In this document: positions 45,857-55,164 of the stretch, piece by piece
Layout of the letters: each line of letters starts with the position of its first letter
Numbering within the stretch: position 1 is the first letter of the stretch
Source: Rhizobiaceae bacterium
GTDB taxonomy: Bacteria; Pseudomonadota; Alphaproteobacteria; Rhizobiales; Rhizobiaceae
Assembly: GCA_029233925.1 (NCBI GenBank)
Contig: JARGOX010000013.1
Coordinates: forward strand, 112,056-176,055
Length of the DNA stretch: 64,000 bases
Direction: 5' to 3'
The notes under the pieces: model-generated
Databases searched by the model: none
Seen by the model: the letters and a program-made list of their open reading frames with translations, nothing else
What the model was told of the DNA's origin: nothing
Program-made: the position numbers and the translations under genes

Positions 45857-46213
45857 TCAGTCCGATGAACCGGCGTGGCGCGGTGCGGCTTTCGTCAGGG
45901 TGCGACGCAACTTCTCATCCAGCAGTGCAACAAGTTCCGGCTGCATGAATTCATATTGATCCGGCACGTCCAGACAGACCAGCCGCTTGCCATTGATCAG
46001 CGCGCCATATTGCCGCTTGAGGCGCGACAGCTGCCTTTTTTCCATGACGGCAATCGTGTCCGCCCACTTGATGTGCTCAAGGTTCAGGCGTTCGTCTGCA
46101 TCATTGCTCAGACCGGCATAATCCGTTTCAACCGCAAAGAGCCTCGATGCCACATCCGCGGCAGTCGGACTTCTCTTGCGCGCCTTGCCGCAGATGAAAA
46201 GGATATTGGCCAT
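45857..46213 (-). CDS. low-molecular-weight protein-tyrosine-phosphatase-like protein
   Basis: Small protein of 118 residues with the phosphatase loop C-x5-R-S (FICGKARKRSPTAADV near residue 8) at the N terminus, as in the LMW-PTP and arsenate-reductase fold. The expected DPF/DPY-type general-acid motif is not clear; DVPDQYEF near residue 83 may serve. The start at 46213 gives the typical MANILFIC N terminus. Convergent with the orphan permease tail. Confidence 0.8.
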   Translation of the reverse strand: MANILFICGKARKRSPTAADVASRLFAVETDYAGLSNDADERLNLEHIKWADTIAVMEKRQLSRLKRQYGALINGKRLVCLDVPDQYEFMQPELVALLDEKLRRTLTKAAPRHAGSSD

Positions 46214-46505
46214 GGTGACACTCCGGGGTGGGAATTGGCGGATGATCTTTGCAGTCACACCTGTTGATGGCAAGGATGGGGTAAATTGGTCAATTTGTCA
46301 CCCGGAGTGATGGGCAGCAAGGCGTTCTTCGCCAGATCTTCTCATTCAGGCATTTGCGGCCCTTTCCAATGGGGCGAGCCGCTGCGGTGCAGCGTCATCA
46401 AGCGGACCTCGGTTACGCAGGAATGGGACACAATTGGACATGCGGGGCAACTTTTTGAGGGTACGCAAACATTGCTGTGCATCAGCAGGGGGCATGATGA
46501 GGCAC

Positions 46506-47375
46506 TCAGTCCGAACCTAACGTCCCCAGCCAATCCAAAAACACACCGAGCCGGCGCAGGCCAGAGATGCGGGTCAGGTAAAGGGCGGTAACGTCGAGCG
46601 GCTCGGAAAGCAGCTGACCCGGAAAGAGTTCGACCAGACGGCCCGCGGCAATATCCTTCACAATCATAAAGTCGGAGAAACGCGCAATGCCAAGGCCGCC
46701 CAGCACCAGTTGACGTACCGCCTCACCATTGCCGGCAGTGATTGCGGTGGGCACGGCAATCGGTTCCGTATGGCCTGCAAAACACAACGTGTTGATGTGC
46801 TCGGGCATCGCAAAACGCACTTGTTCCAGGTGTGCGAGATCCGCGGGCGTTTCGGGCCAGCCGTGGCGGTCCAGATACAGCGGCGTGGCCACCAGCTTCC
46901 ACGGCGTCCGCCCCAGCCGGCGATGCAACATCTCGCTGTTGGGAAGGCGGCCCAATCGAATGGCGACATCTGCGTGACTGCCGATCAGATCAACCAGCGT
47001 ATCGGTCATGTCGATCGACAATTTGATGCCTGGATACTGCGCATGGAATTCGGCCAAGCGCGGCGCGAGCACATGCATCACATATGGAACAGGCGCATTC
47101 ACGCGCAGCGGTCCAGCGGGGACCTGCCCGCTTGTCGCTATCTCTTGCAGGCCTTCACTGCGGTCCAGAATCTCGCGGGCCTCGGCCAGAACGGCGGCAC
47201 CTTCGGGCGTGATCTCGATTGAACGCGTGGTCCGGCGCAGCAGTGTGACATTCAGTTGCTCTTCCAGCCGTGTGACCGCACGGCTTAGCGTTGATGCGGA
47301 CACGCCCCTGCGCCGCGCAGATTCAGCAAACCCACCATCGTCAACAATGCCAACAAAAGCGGCAAGGTCGCCCAT
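46506..47375 (-). CDS. LysR-family transcriptional regulator
   Basis: Regulator of 289 residues with an N-terminal winged helix (LAAFVGIVDDGGFAESARRRG, SASTLSRAVTRLEEQLNVTLLRRTTRSIEIT) and a substrate-binding-like effector domain. The start at 47375 gives the family N terminus; the longer upstream frame has no similarity. It diverges from the MFS exporter gene across 109 bp and probably regulates it. Confidence 0.9.
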   Translation of the reverse strand: MGDLAAFVGIVDDGGFAESARRRGVSASTLSRAVTRLEEQLNVTLLRRTTRSIEITPEGAAVLAEAREILDRSEGLQEIATSGQVPAGPLRVNAPVPYVMHVLAPRLAEFHAQYPGIKLSIDMTDTLVDLIGSHADVAIRLGRLPNSEMLHRRLGRTPWKLVATPLYLDRHGWPETPADLAHLEQVRFAMPEHINTLCFAGHTEPIAVPTAITAGNGEAVRQLVLGGLGIARFSDFMIVKDIAAGRLVELFPGQLLSEPLDVTALYLTRISGLRRLGVFLDWLGTLGSD

Positions 47376-47484
47376 CCGAAGTAATTCGTGCGGATTGTGC
47401 AATGATCCATTCCAGACATGTCTGTTCTCGCAACAGATAGCTGCTGGCATAGACGGTGTCGACATCAAATTAATGGAGATACCA

Positions 47485-48666
47485 ATGCCACTTGCTTTAT
47501 GGGCGCTAACAATCGCCGCTTTCGCCGTCGGAACGACCGAGTTCGTTATCGTTGGCCTGCTTCCCACCATTGCCGCTGATCTGGGCGTTTCTATTCCTTC
47601 TGCTGGCCTGCTGGTCAGTCTTTACGCACTTGGCGTGACGATTGGCGCGCCAGTGTTGACCGCTATGGCCGACCGCGTGCCTCGCAAAACGCTTCTGCTG
47701 CTGTTGCTGGCGCTTTTCACGCTTGGCAATGCCTATGCAGCCTTTGCACCTGATTATGGCAGCCTGGTCGCTGCGCGCTTTATCACAGGCCTGGCCCACG
47801 GAGTATTCTTTGCCATCGCCTCGACCATCGCCACTGATTTGGTGGAGCGTGAAAAGGAAAGTTCGGCCATTGCATTGGTGTTCCTTGGTTTGACAGTGGC
47901 CTTGGTCACAGGCGTGCCTTTGGGAACTTTGATTGGCCAGAATTTTGGCTGGCAGTCCACCTTCCTTGGCGTCGTCGTGCTCGGAGTGATCGGCTTCATT
48001 GCATCGGCCATCCTGGTGCCTGCCAATCTCACCCGCACCGCGTCAACCGGAATTACAGCGCAACTACAGGTGCTGACTTCACCCCGTCTTCTGCTGGTGT
48101 ATCTGATCACAGCTGTTGGCTATGGCGGTAACTTCATCGCCTTCACCTTTCTTGCGCCAATGCTGAACGAAGTCACTGGTCTGTCTGCGGGTGCAATCAG
48201 CCTTGTGCTGCTGCTCTATGGCGCATCTGTTGCGGTCGGGAACATCGCTGGCGGCAAGCTTGCTGACCGCATCGGTGCCGTGTCGGCCTTGACGACGATC
48301 TTTGCCGGTCTTGCAATTTCACTGGTGGCGCTTGGTGCGACCCTTACCAGTCCGATTGCAGCCATCGCGGTTGCGGCATTTTGGGGCGGCTTTGCTTTCG
48401 CCAACGTACCTCCGCTGCAATCCTATGTTGTACAGATCGCACGCGAGGTTTCTCCGGGTGCCGTCGATGTCGCCTCTGGCCTGAATATCGGCGCGTTCAA
48501 TCTGGGCATCGCTGGTGGTGCATGGGTCGGTGGGCTTGTTGTGGAAGGCATTGGACTGGCCGCTGCGCCCTACATCGCCGCTGGGGTGGTTGCTGTCGGG
48601 ATCGTTCTGGTGCGCCTCTCTGGTCGACTAAACGCTGCCGTGCCCCAGATGGTCGCTGCCGAATAG
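47485..48666 (+). CDS. MFS transporter, DHA1-type (AraJ-like)
   Basis: Twelve-helix major facilitator of 393 residues. The N terminus matches the AraJ/YdhP group (ALTIAAFAVGTTEFVIVGLLP). The loop 2-3 motif is ADRVPRKTLL, and helix 5 has the antiporter-like LVTGVPLGTLIG. ATG at 47485 lies 6 nt after GGAG; the long frame from 47008 is antisense to the LysR gene and rejected. Likely efflux of a small molecule sensed by the LysR protein. Confidence 0.9.
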   Translation: MPLALWALTIAAFAVGTTEFVIVGLLPTIAADLGVSIPSAGLLVSLYALGVTIGAPVLTAMADRVPRKTLLLLLLALFTLGNAYAAFAPDYGSLVAARFITGLAHGVFFAIASTIATDLVEREKESSAIALVFLGLTVALVTGVPLGTLIGQNFGWQSTFLGVVVLGVIGFIASAILVPANLTRTASTGITAQLQVLTSPRLLLVYLITAVGYGGNFIAFTFLAPMLNEVTGLSAGAISLVLLLYGASVAVGNIAGGKLADRIGAVSALTTIFAGLAISLVALGATLTSPIAAIAVAAFWGGFAFANVPPLQSYVVQIAREVSPGAVDVASGLNIGAFNLGIAGGAWVGGLVVEGIGLAAAPYIAAGVVAVGIVLVRLSGRLNAAVPQMVAAE

Positions 48667-48674
48667 CCCCTCTT

Positions 48675-48703
48675 GCCCTGCCGCATCACCGATGAGGCAG
48701 GGC
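48675..48703 (+). terminator. hairpin after the MFS gene
   Basis: GCCCTGCC pairs with GGCAGGGC, with an inner CATC/GATG extension across one mismatch and a 3-nt loop. No T-run follows, so termination strength is uncertain. Confidence 0.5.
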
Positions 48704-49107
48704 GCTTGGCAAACCCGGAGATACGCGCGTCCGGGTGGAGTCCATTGCCCCCATGTCCTGCGGTTGACTTGCGGGACCACCCGCCAATGTCGGCAGTCTC
48801 TTCCAAAACCCTGTTGGCTTGCACAAGCGGCGAGAGTCGGGTTTCCACTTTATGGACTGCAATCCCACAATAAAACGCATCAAAGCCTCAGCTTATCAAT
48901 CCCCATCACCCCCTCCGCCTGCCGCGCAGCGATATGGGCCTCCACGTCCTCCAGCAAGGCCGCAGGTGCGATTTTGGCTTTACTGACCTTCGTTGGCGGT
49001 GCGGCACGTGGAGCAAATCTCGTCAATCTGTTGGTCGGTTACAACCAAATTTGACATCACAATAAATATGGGTTACGTAACTAATAATAATAGTTATGGA
49101 GATCATT
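48704..49107. other. 404-bp gene-free region before the orphan cassette
   Basis: It contains the left chaC-derived repeat (48,861-48,962) and then a transition to AT-rich DNA (49,050-49,100) that probably holds the promoter of the first cassette gene. No other feature seen. Confidence 0.55.
48861..48962 (-). pseudogene. orphan chaC 3' end, left flank repeat of the cassette
   Basis: On the minus strand this encodes ALLEDVEAHIAARQAEGVMG plus a short tail and stop. It parallels the C terminus of the intact ChaC protein (ALLKEVEAHIAARQVDGVLG). Homology with 52,531-52,652 continues past the stop into the 3' flank. In the best 45-bp core 42 positions match. The remainder of chaC is absent here. 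Confidence 0.75.
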
Positions 49108-49755
49108 ATGCCGCCTCTGAACAACGCCGAAAAACAAGCCCGCTTCCGCAAGAAAGAAGAATTGAAGAAATTCGCTGCTCAGTGCCTCAAGGATGCCTAT
49201 CACGGTGCCATTCAACATGGAGCGAAAGGGCCTGCCCTTCTGGCTCAGCTAAAGAGCATGGCGGACTTGCCGTCTGGTTGGACGGATGAAGACTTTGAGC
49301 ACGCTGTTGAGCGGATCAAGCAACTCCGCATGGATCTAATCGACCCGGACAATGATCTCGATAACGACGTACATGATGCGCTTGGCTCCTTCGAAGAATT
49401 CGGACGAACACCAGATTCTTTGAAGCACAGAAGGGACACGCATCAAGCAATAGAGGATACGAGGGCGCTGGCCACCCATCTGATATCGGCACTGGAATTG
49501 ACTAAACTGAGCAATGGAGAACGCGCCGCCGCTTTGATGGAAGCTATGCGGCATGTCGGACGGTCGCTTGCAAATGAGCGGCCTTTGAGAAAGTCGAATG
49601 CGACCACAGTCTGCCTTTCGATACTACCGCCGCAGTATCAGCGCCCGGAGTGGTTTTCTGATTCGTTTGCCGAATGGCTCGCGTACAGACTTGGTACAGA
49701 AGACGCCAAGAACGATCTTGGCAAGAAAATCCTCGACTTCAATTACGGGTTCTGA
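49108..49755 (+). CDS. hypothetical protein, orphan cassette gene 1
   Basis: Protein of 215 residues, mostly helical and charged (NNAEKQARFRKKEELKKFAA at the start). No family recognised. ATG 49108 is favoured over 49096 because GGAG precedes it by 7 nt. It ends 3 bp before the HNH gene, so the two are cotranscribed. Base composition is visibly more AT-rich than the surrounding core genes. Confidence 0.7.
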   Translation: MPPLNNAEKQARFRKKEELKKFAAQCLKDAYHGAIQHGAKGPALLAQLKSMADLPSGWTDEDFEHAVERIKQLRMDLIDPDNDLDNDVHDALGSFEEFGRTPDSLKHRRDTHQAIEDTRALATHLISALELTKLSNGERAAALMEAMRHVGRSLANERPLRKSNATTVCLSILPPQYQRPEWFSDSFAEWLAYRLGTEDAKNDLGKKILDFNYGF

Positions 49756-49758
49756 CTC

Positions 49759-50745
49759 ATGCAATACAGTAACGCTTTCGCCGAAGGTACAAACCTGTTG
49801 GACACCTTTGACCAAGAAATCCAAGTTGAATATCGGGAGGAACGATACTGGGTGCGGGACAATGGTGCCGTATTCCGATTGAATCAGTTTCGCAAAAGAG
49901 CACGCCCACTTGATAAACAGTGGACCTTTGGCAGGCAAAATCCGTCAGCCGGATACATGCACTTGGCTGGCATACCTGTACATCGGGTTGTTTGTAGCGC
50001 GTTTCACGGTACCCCCCCCTCAAATCAGCATGTGGTGGATCACATCGACACCAACCGGGCAAACAATCGACCAGAAAATCTAAGATGGGTTACACGGCTT
50101 GAGAATGTACTGCTTAATCCAATATCGGCACGTCGGATCACGCTTGTCTATGGCTCGTTTGAAGCATTTTTTGAGAACCCAAATTGCGCCCAAGGTGGGA
50201 CGGAGTTTCCGGATATTTCGTGGATGCGTACCGTCAGTGAGAATGAAGCTGCAGAGGCCAAACATCGACTTCGACGTTGGGCTCAAAGCGGATCGGTGCC
50301 CAGCGGTGGTGCACTGGGGGAATGGCTATACGGTACGAGAGAGCGCGCCAATTTTGAACCGGAACAGGAAGAATATGAGTCCCTGACGCCGTCTGTCGTT
50401 CAAGTGCGCTGGAAGGTTCCCTCAGAGTTTCCCTGCTGTCCAGCTACTGTTACGGAAGATGCTTTGGAGAAATACGCTGAGTGTCTTTCCTTCGGAACTG
50501 TGTTTGTTCGAAATGGCTGCTACCATGGGCTTGTTGTACAAAGTGAGCTTGGCGAAGACGGGCTGGTCGTGCTTTCGCACAGTCCGTCAGGTGTCAAAGA
50601 TTGGGCTGTTGCTCATATCTCAACGGTCGATGAGTTGTTTTACCACAAAAGCTTCGGGACGTTCTTTACATTGCAGGGCGCCCTGAAGGCGTTCTGCGAA
50701 CTCAGCGGTGAAAGTCTTGATGATTCGATTGACGACTATCGCTGA
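49759..50745 (+). CDS. HNH endonuclease-like protein, orphan cassette gene 2
   Basis: Protein of 328 residues. Residues about 75-115 carry an HNH-type nuclease core: VHRVVCSAFHG, then HVVDHIDTNRANNRPENLRWVT, with the VDHID and NxxxNLRW spacing of phage and homing HNH enzymes. The N-terminal 60 residues resemble the DNA-contacting leader of such proteins (YWVRDNGAVFRLN). The C-terminal 200 residues match nothing I recognise. It could be a homing or mobile-element nuclease or a defence effector. Confidence 0.72.
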   Translation: MQYSNAFAEGTNLLDTFDQEIQVEYREERYWVRDNGAVFRLNQFRKRARPLDKQWTFGRQNPSAGYMHLAGIPVHRVVCSAFHGTPPSNQHVVDHIDTNRANNRPENLRWVTRLENVLLNPISARRITLVYGSFEAFFENPNCAQGGTEFPDISWMRTVSENEAAEAKHRLRRWAQSGSVPSGGALGEWLYGTRERANFEPEQEEYESLTPSVVQVRWKVPSEFPCCPATVTEDALEKYAECLSFGTVFVRNGCYHGLVVQSELGEDGLVVLSHSPSGVKDWAVAHISTVDELFYHKSFGTFFTLQGALKAFCELSGESLDDSIDDYR

Positions 50746-50956
50746 GAATTGGCTTTAGGCTGCAAAGCTGGCCTGCGCTGTGCAGAGCGTGATCCGCACG
50801 AGCCAAACAAACCAGTGTGCGCTCGCCATCTGTTGCTGACCTTCAACACAGCACCTCGTGCCGCCATGCAGATTTATCAAAACTCGACTAGCTGCTTAGT
50901 TTTTGTGATAACTTGTTTCCGCGATAGTTGATAAGACACTGAAAGGATTTGGGGGC

Positions 50957-51334
50957 GTGGCCGTGCAAGACTTCGAATTGGTAATGGATGTAATCGCGCG
51001 GCTGCCCAACGGAACTTCCATTCCAAAGCCGCAGTCAAATGAAAGCTCGAAAATATTCGGGTGGGGAAGGCGTCGTGGCGAAAAAGCTCTTGTTTATGCA
51101 ATGCCAAACCACAAGACACCGGAAAAGCCTCATAAGAAGGGTATCACGATTACGGAATTCAAACTGGCCTACGATGTCTTGCTATCGACTGGAAAGTTCA
51201 CGCGGGCTTGGTTCGAGATTCACATGCCAGAGTGCAACAATGAAGGCGGCTGTAATTTCACTTCAATTGGCGGTGTTTTTGAGCTTGTCGGTGTGGCTGA
51301 GTACGTGGCCAGAGGGGGGTACCAAAGGAGATAA
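50957..51334 (+). CDS. hypothetical protein, orphan cassette gene 3
   Basis: Protein of 125 residues with a central ITEFKLAYDVLLSTGKFTRAWFE stretch and two cysteines (ECNNEGGC). No family recognised. Start is GTG at 50957 after GGGGG; another GTG follows two codons later. It stands 211 bp after the HNH gene in the same direction, with its own upstream region. Confidence 0.5.
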   Translation: MAVQDFELVMDVIARLPNGTSIPKPQSNESSKIFGWGRRRGEKALVYAMPNHKTPEKPHKKGITITEFKLAYDVLLSTGKFTRAWFEIHMPECNNEGGCNFTSIGGVFELVGVAEYVARGGYQRR

Positions 51335-51491
51335 TGCCATTGCGTATGTCCGGTGCTTCGGGCCCTAGTCTGCTGCTCAGTCTATCCATTGTCTCTGAAA
51401 TACCATTTCTCTAAAGCGGACAATTAGTTCCTTCCTTGGCTGTTACACCGCCATTCCTGCAAATCTCCCTTAATGTCTAAGTTCTAGTTGG

Positions 51492-52286
51492 ATGCCAACG
51501 GTTGCTAAATTGTCGGTTTTGTTCCAAATTGAAGTGGACAGCTTAACCGGCAGGTGGTGCGAGTTGCAGGTGATACTGAGAATATTTTGTTGGTCCGGGG
51601 CGGTCTACTTCATCGCAATTGCCAATCTAGCATACTCGTTTCCCCCAAATCTATTGGGTTCAGCGGGAGTTGCACTTTTTATGGCGATCGTGCTGTTTCT
51701 CCTACCATTTGCAAAAAGCCTCAGTGTATCAGGCCTATTTTCCTACCAAGCAAAGATCGAAGAAATCAAGAAAGATGTGTCCGAATTTAAATCGGAGACA
51801 CGCGATTTGATCAATATACAGAACGCTCTAATTTCCAACGTAACGAACAGTCAGACCACTCACAACGTGTTCAACATTCCCTCTTGGACAGACGCACGGA
51901 GTGCTGAAAAGGAGCTTGGTGAAACTGGACGCCCATCGGTAACACCGGAGAGGTCAGAAAAAATTGAACTCGCGATTTCAAATGGACCCGCTGCGATCAA
52001 CGTTGAACTCGCAAGAACACGTATGGAAATAGAGGCAATACTTCGCAAAAAAATGGGTCGCCGCACTTCCTTAGGCGGCAAACGCGATATCAAATATATT
52101 TCGCTAATGGGCTTGTGGCGTGAGTTCTTGAAGCAAAACACGGATAAAGCCAACTATGATGCGGCGATGAGGTATGTAGTTGATATCTGCAATGCAGCAA
52201 TACACGGTCAGAATGTACCGCAGGGGCATGCAATTGAGGCTCTTCAAATGGGTGAAGAGTTGATATCCGCATTAGACGCAGTTTGA
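51492..52286 (+). CDS. two-helix membrane protein with HEPN/DUF4145-like tail, orphan cassette gene 4
   Basis: Protein of 264 residues. Hydrophobic segments near 27-50 and 55-77 form a membrane anchor. A charged, probably coiled-coil stretch spans about 84-115 (AKIEEIKKDVSEFKSET). The helical C-terminal domain ends with CNAAIHGQNV near residue 240. NxxxHG at that place recalls DUF4145/HEPN-type domains found in several defence and RNA-cleaving systems, but the full Rx4-6H motif is not clear. Function unknown. Confidence 0.6.
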   Translation: MPTVAKLSVLFQIEVDSLTGRWCELQVILRIFCWSGAVYFIAIANLAYSFPPNLLGSAGVALFMAIVLFLLPFAKSLSVSGLFSYQAKIEEIKKDVSEFKSETRDLINIQNALISNVTNSQTTHNVFNIPSWTDARSAEKELGETGRPSVTPERSEKIELAISNGPAAINVELARTRMEIEAILRKKMGRRTSLGGKRDIKYISLMGLWREFLKQNTDKANYDAAMRYVVDICNAAIHGQNVPQGHAIEALQMGEELISALDAV

Positions 52287-52587
52287 CTATTTTCAAATCT
52301 ACAGACTTCTGGCAGCGACTGGCTGAATTTGGGCTTGCGGAAACTATATTTTAGATAAGTGAGACGCTTCTATTCAGGCCAACGAATGGCGGCTTTTATC
52401 AGTTAGGAGTAGATGGTGTTGCAGCGGGCCAATGGCAGCTCGCCGCCCAATTCGGTGATAACCTGCATTGCAGCGAATTCATTGGGTCAGCTCAAAACCG
52501 CCGCTTGACGTATCCGTCTTCATAAATTCCGATCCCACGATGAAAGGCATTGAAACTTCAGTCCAGCAACCAGCCCCCATCACCCCA
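52287..52587. other. 301-bp spacer between cassette gene 4 and chaC
   Basis: It contains most of the right chaC-flank repeat, which begins at 52,531. The left part (52,287-52,530) shows no gene, hairpin or recognised site. Confidence 0.5.
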
Positions 52588-52652
52588 TCACCCCAAAACC
52601 CCATCCACCTGCCGCGCAGCGATATGCGCCTCCACTTCCTTCAGCAAGGCCG
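52531..52652 (-). repeat. right flank repeat of the cassette (chaC 3' end and 3' flank)
   Basis: Same orientation as 48,861-48,962 and similar along its length, with about 20 extra bases near 52,580. It includes the last 21 codons of the intact chaC gene. The pair brackets 3.57 kb holding the four cassette genes. Confidence 0.72.
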
Positions 52653-53340
52653 AGCAGTCCTTGTCGACGATGCCGAGTGCGGTGAATTGGTTGACGACGT
52701 TTTGCAGGTATTCCAGGCTGGTGCCGATGAAGCCTGAGCCGGTGCTCAGGAGTTCGATCTGTTCTTGGCGCGTCACATGCGTGTGTATGGAGGCGGCGCT
52801 GTGGTCTGCGACGAAGGTGAGGGTGCGTTGGGGCTTGCCGTCCACCAGGGCAGTGGCGAGTGTGGGGACATAGGATCTGCCGATCATTTCGCGCCGCCAG
52901 AGGATTTCGGTTTCCGTTTCGAGGTTTTGCCGGGCGATGCGATAGGCAAGGCCCTCGCATCCATCGCCCTGGTCAAGCGCTGCCATCAGGCCGGGAATCT
53001 CGCGGGTGCCGCGTGCGCCCCAGGTGTCCTTGAGGATGAACCGGCGGGCATAATCGGGCAGCCGGGCACGGCGCACCTCGGTGAAGAGGAAGGCGGGGTC
53101 CCACATCAGCGAGCCATAGGCAAAGACCCACAGGTCGCCATCGCCATGTTGATCCAGCATCTGCTTGCGGGACGCCTGGCGCTGCGCGTCCGAGCGCAGT
53201 TCATCCAGCACCCAATGAAGCTCCGGGCGCTGCTTCAAAACCTCCCGGACGTTGAAATCCCGAAAGTAGGATGTCAGCGGATCGATGATCCGGCCGCGCA
53301 ATTCTGGATGATGATGAAAGGGATCCTGCGTTGACTGCAT
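52588..53340 (-). CDS. chaC: glutathione-specific gamma-glutamylcyclotransferase (ChaC family)
   Basis: Degrades glutathione to 5-oxoproline and Cys-Gly in the cytoplasm. The 250-residue product has the cyclotransferase substrate motif VFAYGSLMWDP near residue 72, and GLAYRIA and EMIGRSYVP further on. An N-terminal extension precedes the fold. Start options are 53340, 53358 and 53361; the first gives MQSTQDP and follows AAAGGA. Its 3' end is the right repeat of the cassette. Confidence 0.87.
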   Translation of the reverse strand: MQSTQDPFHHHPELRGRIIDPLTSYFRDFNVREVLKQRPELHWVLDELRSDAQRQASRKQMLDQHGDGDLWVFAYGSLMWDPAFLFTEVRRARLPDYARRFILKDTWGARGTREIPGLMAALDQGDGCEGLAYRIARQNLETETEILWRREMIGRSYVPTLATALVDGKPQRTLTFVADHSAASIHTHVTRQEQIELLSTGSGFIGTSLEYLQNVVNQFTALGIVDKDCSALLKEVEAHIAARQVDGVLG

Positions 53341-53535
53341 TGCCTGTGTTCCTTTCATCATCCGCCTGTCTCGCGCTGAGGTGCGGGCAGCGCGCTTGCG
53401 CGATGGAGCCACGTCACGGTGGCAATGGCAATAGCATTCAGGCATCAATTCGCAGGAAAGAAGAAAAGCCGGGATCGGGACGATGCGCAGGCTTTCACTT
53501 AAGACGTCAGGCAGCAGATGTCCCGACCCTGACCA

Positions 53536-55164
53536 TCACAGCCGTTCTTCCGGCGCTGATGCATTGCGGCGTGCGTCCTTGAGGATCATGCCGGCGCCCT
53601 TGTCGGCGATCATCAGCGTGGCGGCGTTGGTATTGGCCGAGGTGATTTTCGGCATGACGGAGGCATCGATGACCCGCAGCGCCTCAACCCCGCGCACCCG
53701 CAATTGCGGATCGAGCACGGCGCCGGCATCGCTGCCCATCCGGCAGGTGCCGACGGGGTGAAACACCGTGCCGCCCTGGGTGCGGATTGCATCGAGGATC
53801 TGCGCGTCGCTCTGCCGGTCGGCGCCTATGACATTTTCCCTGTCCCAGAGCGGACGGAAGGCCTTTTGCTCGTGGATGTCGCGCAATATCCGGACACCGT
53901 CGACCATGACGGCGCGGTCCAGAGCCGTTGACAGATAATTGGGGGCAATGCGCGGTTGCCGGGCCGGATCGGGCGACTGGATGTGCACCGCGCCGCGGCT
54001 TTCCGGGTGGCATTGCCAGAAGGAGGCGGTAAAGCCGGAATAGCGGTGCAGGGGCGTGCCCGGCTTGTCGACGGACAGCGGCATGACATTGAACTGAATA
54101 TCGGGCCGCCCGTCTGCGGCGTAGCGGGTGCAGGCGCCGCCGCCGACCTGCCCGGCCCCGACGGTCAGAGGGCCGGTGCCCTTGGCCAGCCAGTCCAGCC
54201 CCATTTTGGCCAGTTTCAGCGGGTTGCGCACATCGTCATTCAGCGAGATTTTTTGGTTCAGCTTTAACAACAGGCGGATCTGATAGTGGTCCTGCAGGTT
54301 CTCGCCGACCTCGGGAGAAACGGCGACGATGGGAATGCCGTGTTCTTTCAGCAGGGCCTCGGGGCCGATCCCCGACAATTGCAGGATCTGCGGAGTCTGC
54401 AGGGCGCCCGCACACAGAATCACCTCGCATCGCGACCGGGCACTGTGGCTTTGCCCCTCGCGACTCCAGGTCACGCCGGTTGCGCGTCCGTGCTCGATCT
54501 CGACGCGTGAGACGAGAGCCTTTGTGATGAGGGTGAGGTTTGGTCGTTTGAGGGCAGGGCGCAGAAAGGCCGCTGCCGCACTGGCGCGAAACCGTCTGCC
54601 AATGCTCAGGTGATAGGCGCCGACGCCATGGGTTGTCTCGCCGTTGAAATCCCCATTGGCGGGCAGTCCGTATTGCTGCGCGGCTTCCACCCAGGCCCGG
54701 CAGGCGGCATTGTCGTTGCGCAGGGTGGAGACGGGCAATTCGCCGTTGCGCCCGTGGTAACGGTCTTCGCCGCCCTGAAAATTTTCCAGCCGGCGGAAAT
54801 GCGGCAGGATGTCCTCATAGGACCAGCCCTTCGCGCCGAGGGACTGCCAATCATCAAAATCTTCGTGCTGGCCCCTGATATAGACCAATCCATTGATGGA
54901 GCTCGACCCGCCGACAATCCGGCCGCGCGGCCAGGCGATGCCGCGATGGCCGTCTCCCTCAGAAGGTTCGGTCTCGAACACCCGCGAAAAACGCGGATCA
55001 TAGATTGCCTTGAAATAGCCAACGGGCAGCTTCAGCCAGAAATTGCGGTCATGGCCGCCCGCTTCCAGCAGCAGAACCCGGCAGTCGGGATCGGCCGACA
55101 GCCGATTGGCGACAATGCAGCCGGCGGAGCCTGAGCCGACGATGATGTAATCATAGTCGCTCAT
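53536..55164 (-). CDS. GMC-family oxidoreductase (choline/alcohol dehydrogenase type)
   Basis: FAD enzyme of 542 residues. FAD motif is VGSGSAGCIVANRLS at the N terminus, GMC signature is GRIVGGSSSINGLVYIRG near residue 80. The C-terminal catalytic pair is His in HPVGTCRMG and Asn in TSANTNAAT. It oxidises an alcohol to a carbonyl. It overlaps the enolase-superfamily gene by ATGA (55161-55164), so it belongs to the operon at 53.5-61.7 kb. Choline is not implied by this context; a sugar-derived alcohol is likelier. Confidence 0.88.
   Translation of the reverse strand: MSDYDYIIVGSGSAGCIVANRLSADPDCRVLLLEAGGHDRNFWLKLPVGYFKAIYDPRFSRVFETEPSEGDGHRGIAWPRGRIVGGSSSINGLVYIRGQHEDFDDWQSLGAKGWSYEDILPHFRRLENFQGGEDRYHGRNGELPVSTLRNDNAACRAWVEAAQQYGLPANGDFNGETTHGVGAYHLSIGRRFRASAAAAFLRPALKRPNLTLITKALVSRVEIEHGRATGVTWSREGQSHSARSRCEVILCAGALQTPQILQLSGIGPEALLKEHGIPIVAVSPEVGENLQDHYQIRLLLKLNQKISLNDDVRNPLKLAKMGLDWLAKGTGPLTVGAGQVGGGACTRYAADGRPDIQFNVMPLSVDKPGTPLHRYSGFTASFWQCHPESRGAVHIQSPDPARQPRIAPNYLSTALDRAVMVDGVRILRDIHEQKAFRPLWDRENVIGADRQSDAQILDAIRTQGGTVFHPVGTCRMGSDAGAVLDPQLRVRGVEALRVIDASVMPKITSANTNAATLMIADKGAGMILKDARRNASAPEERL

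Noticed and set aside
47008-47484. N-terminal extension of the MFS gene
   Set aside because: The frame lies antisense to the LysR gene, has no transporter character, and a good ribosome binding site precedes 47485.
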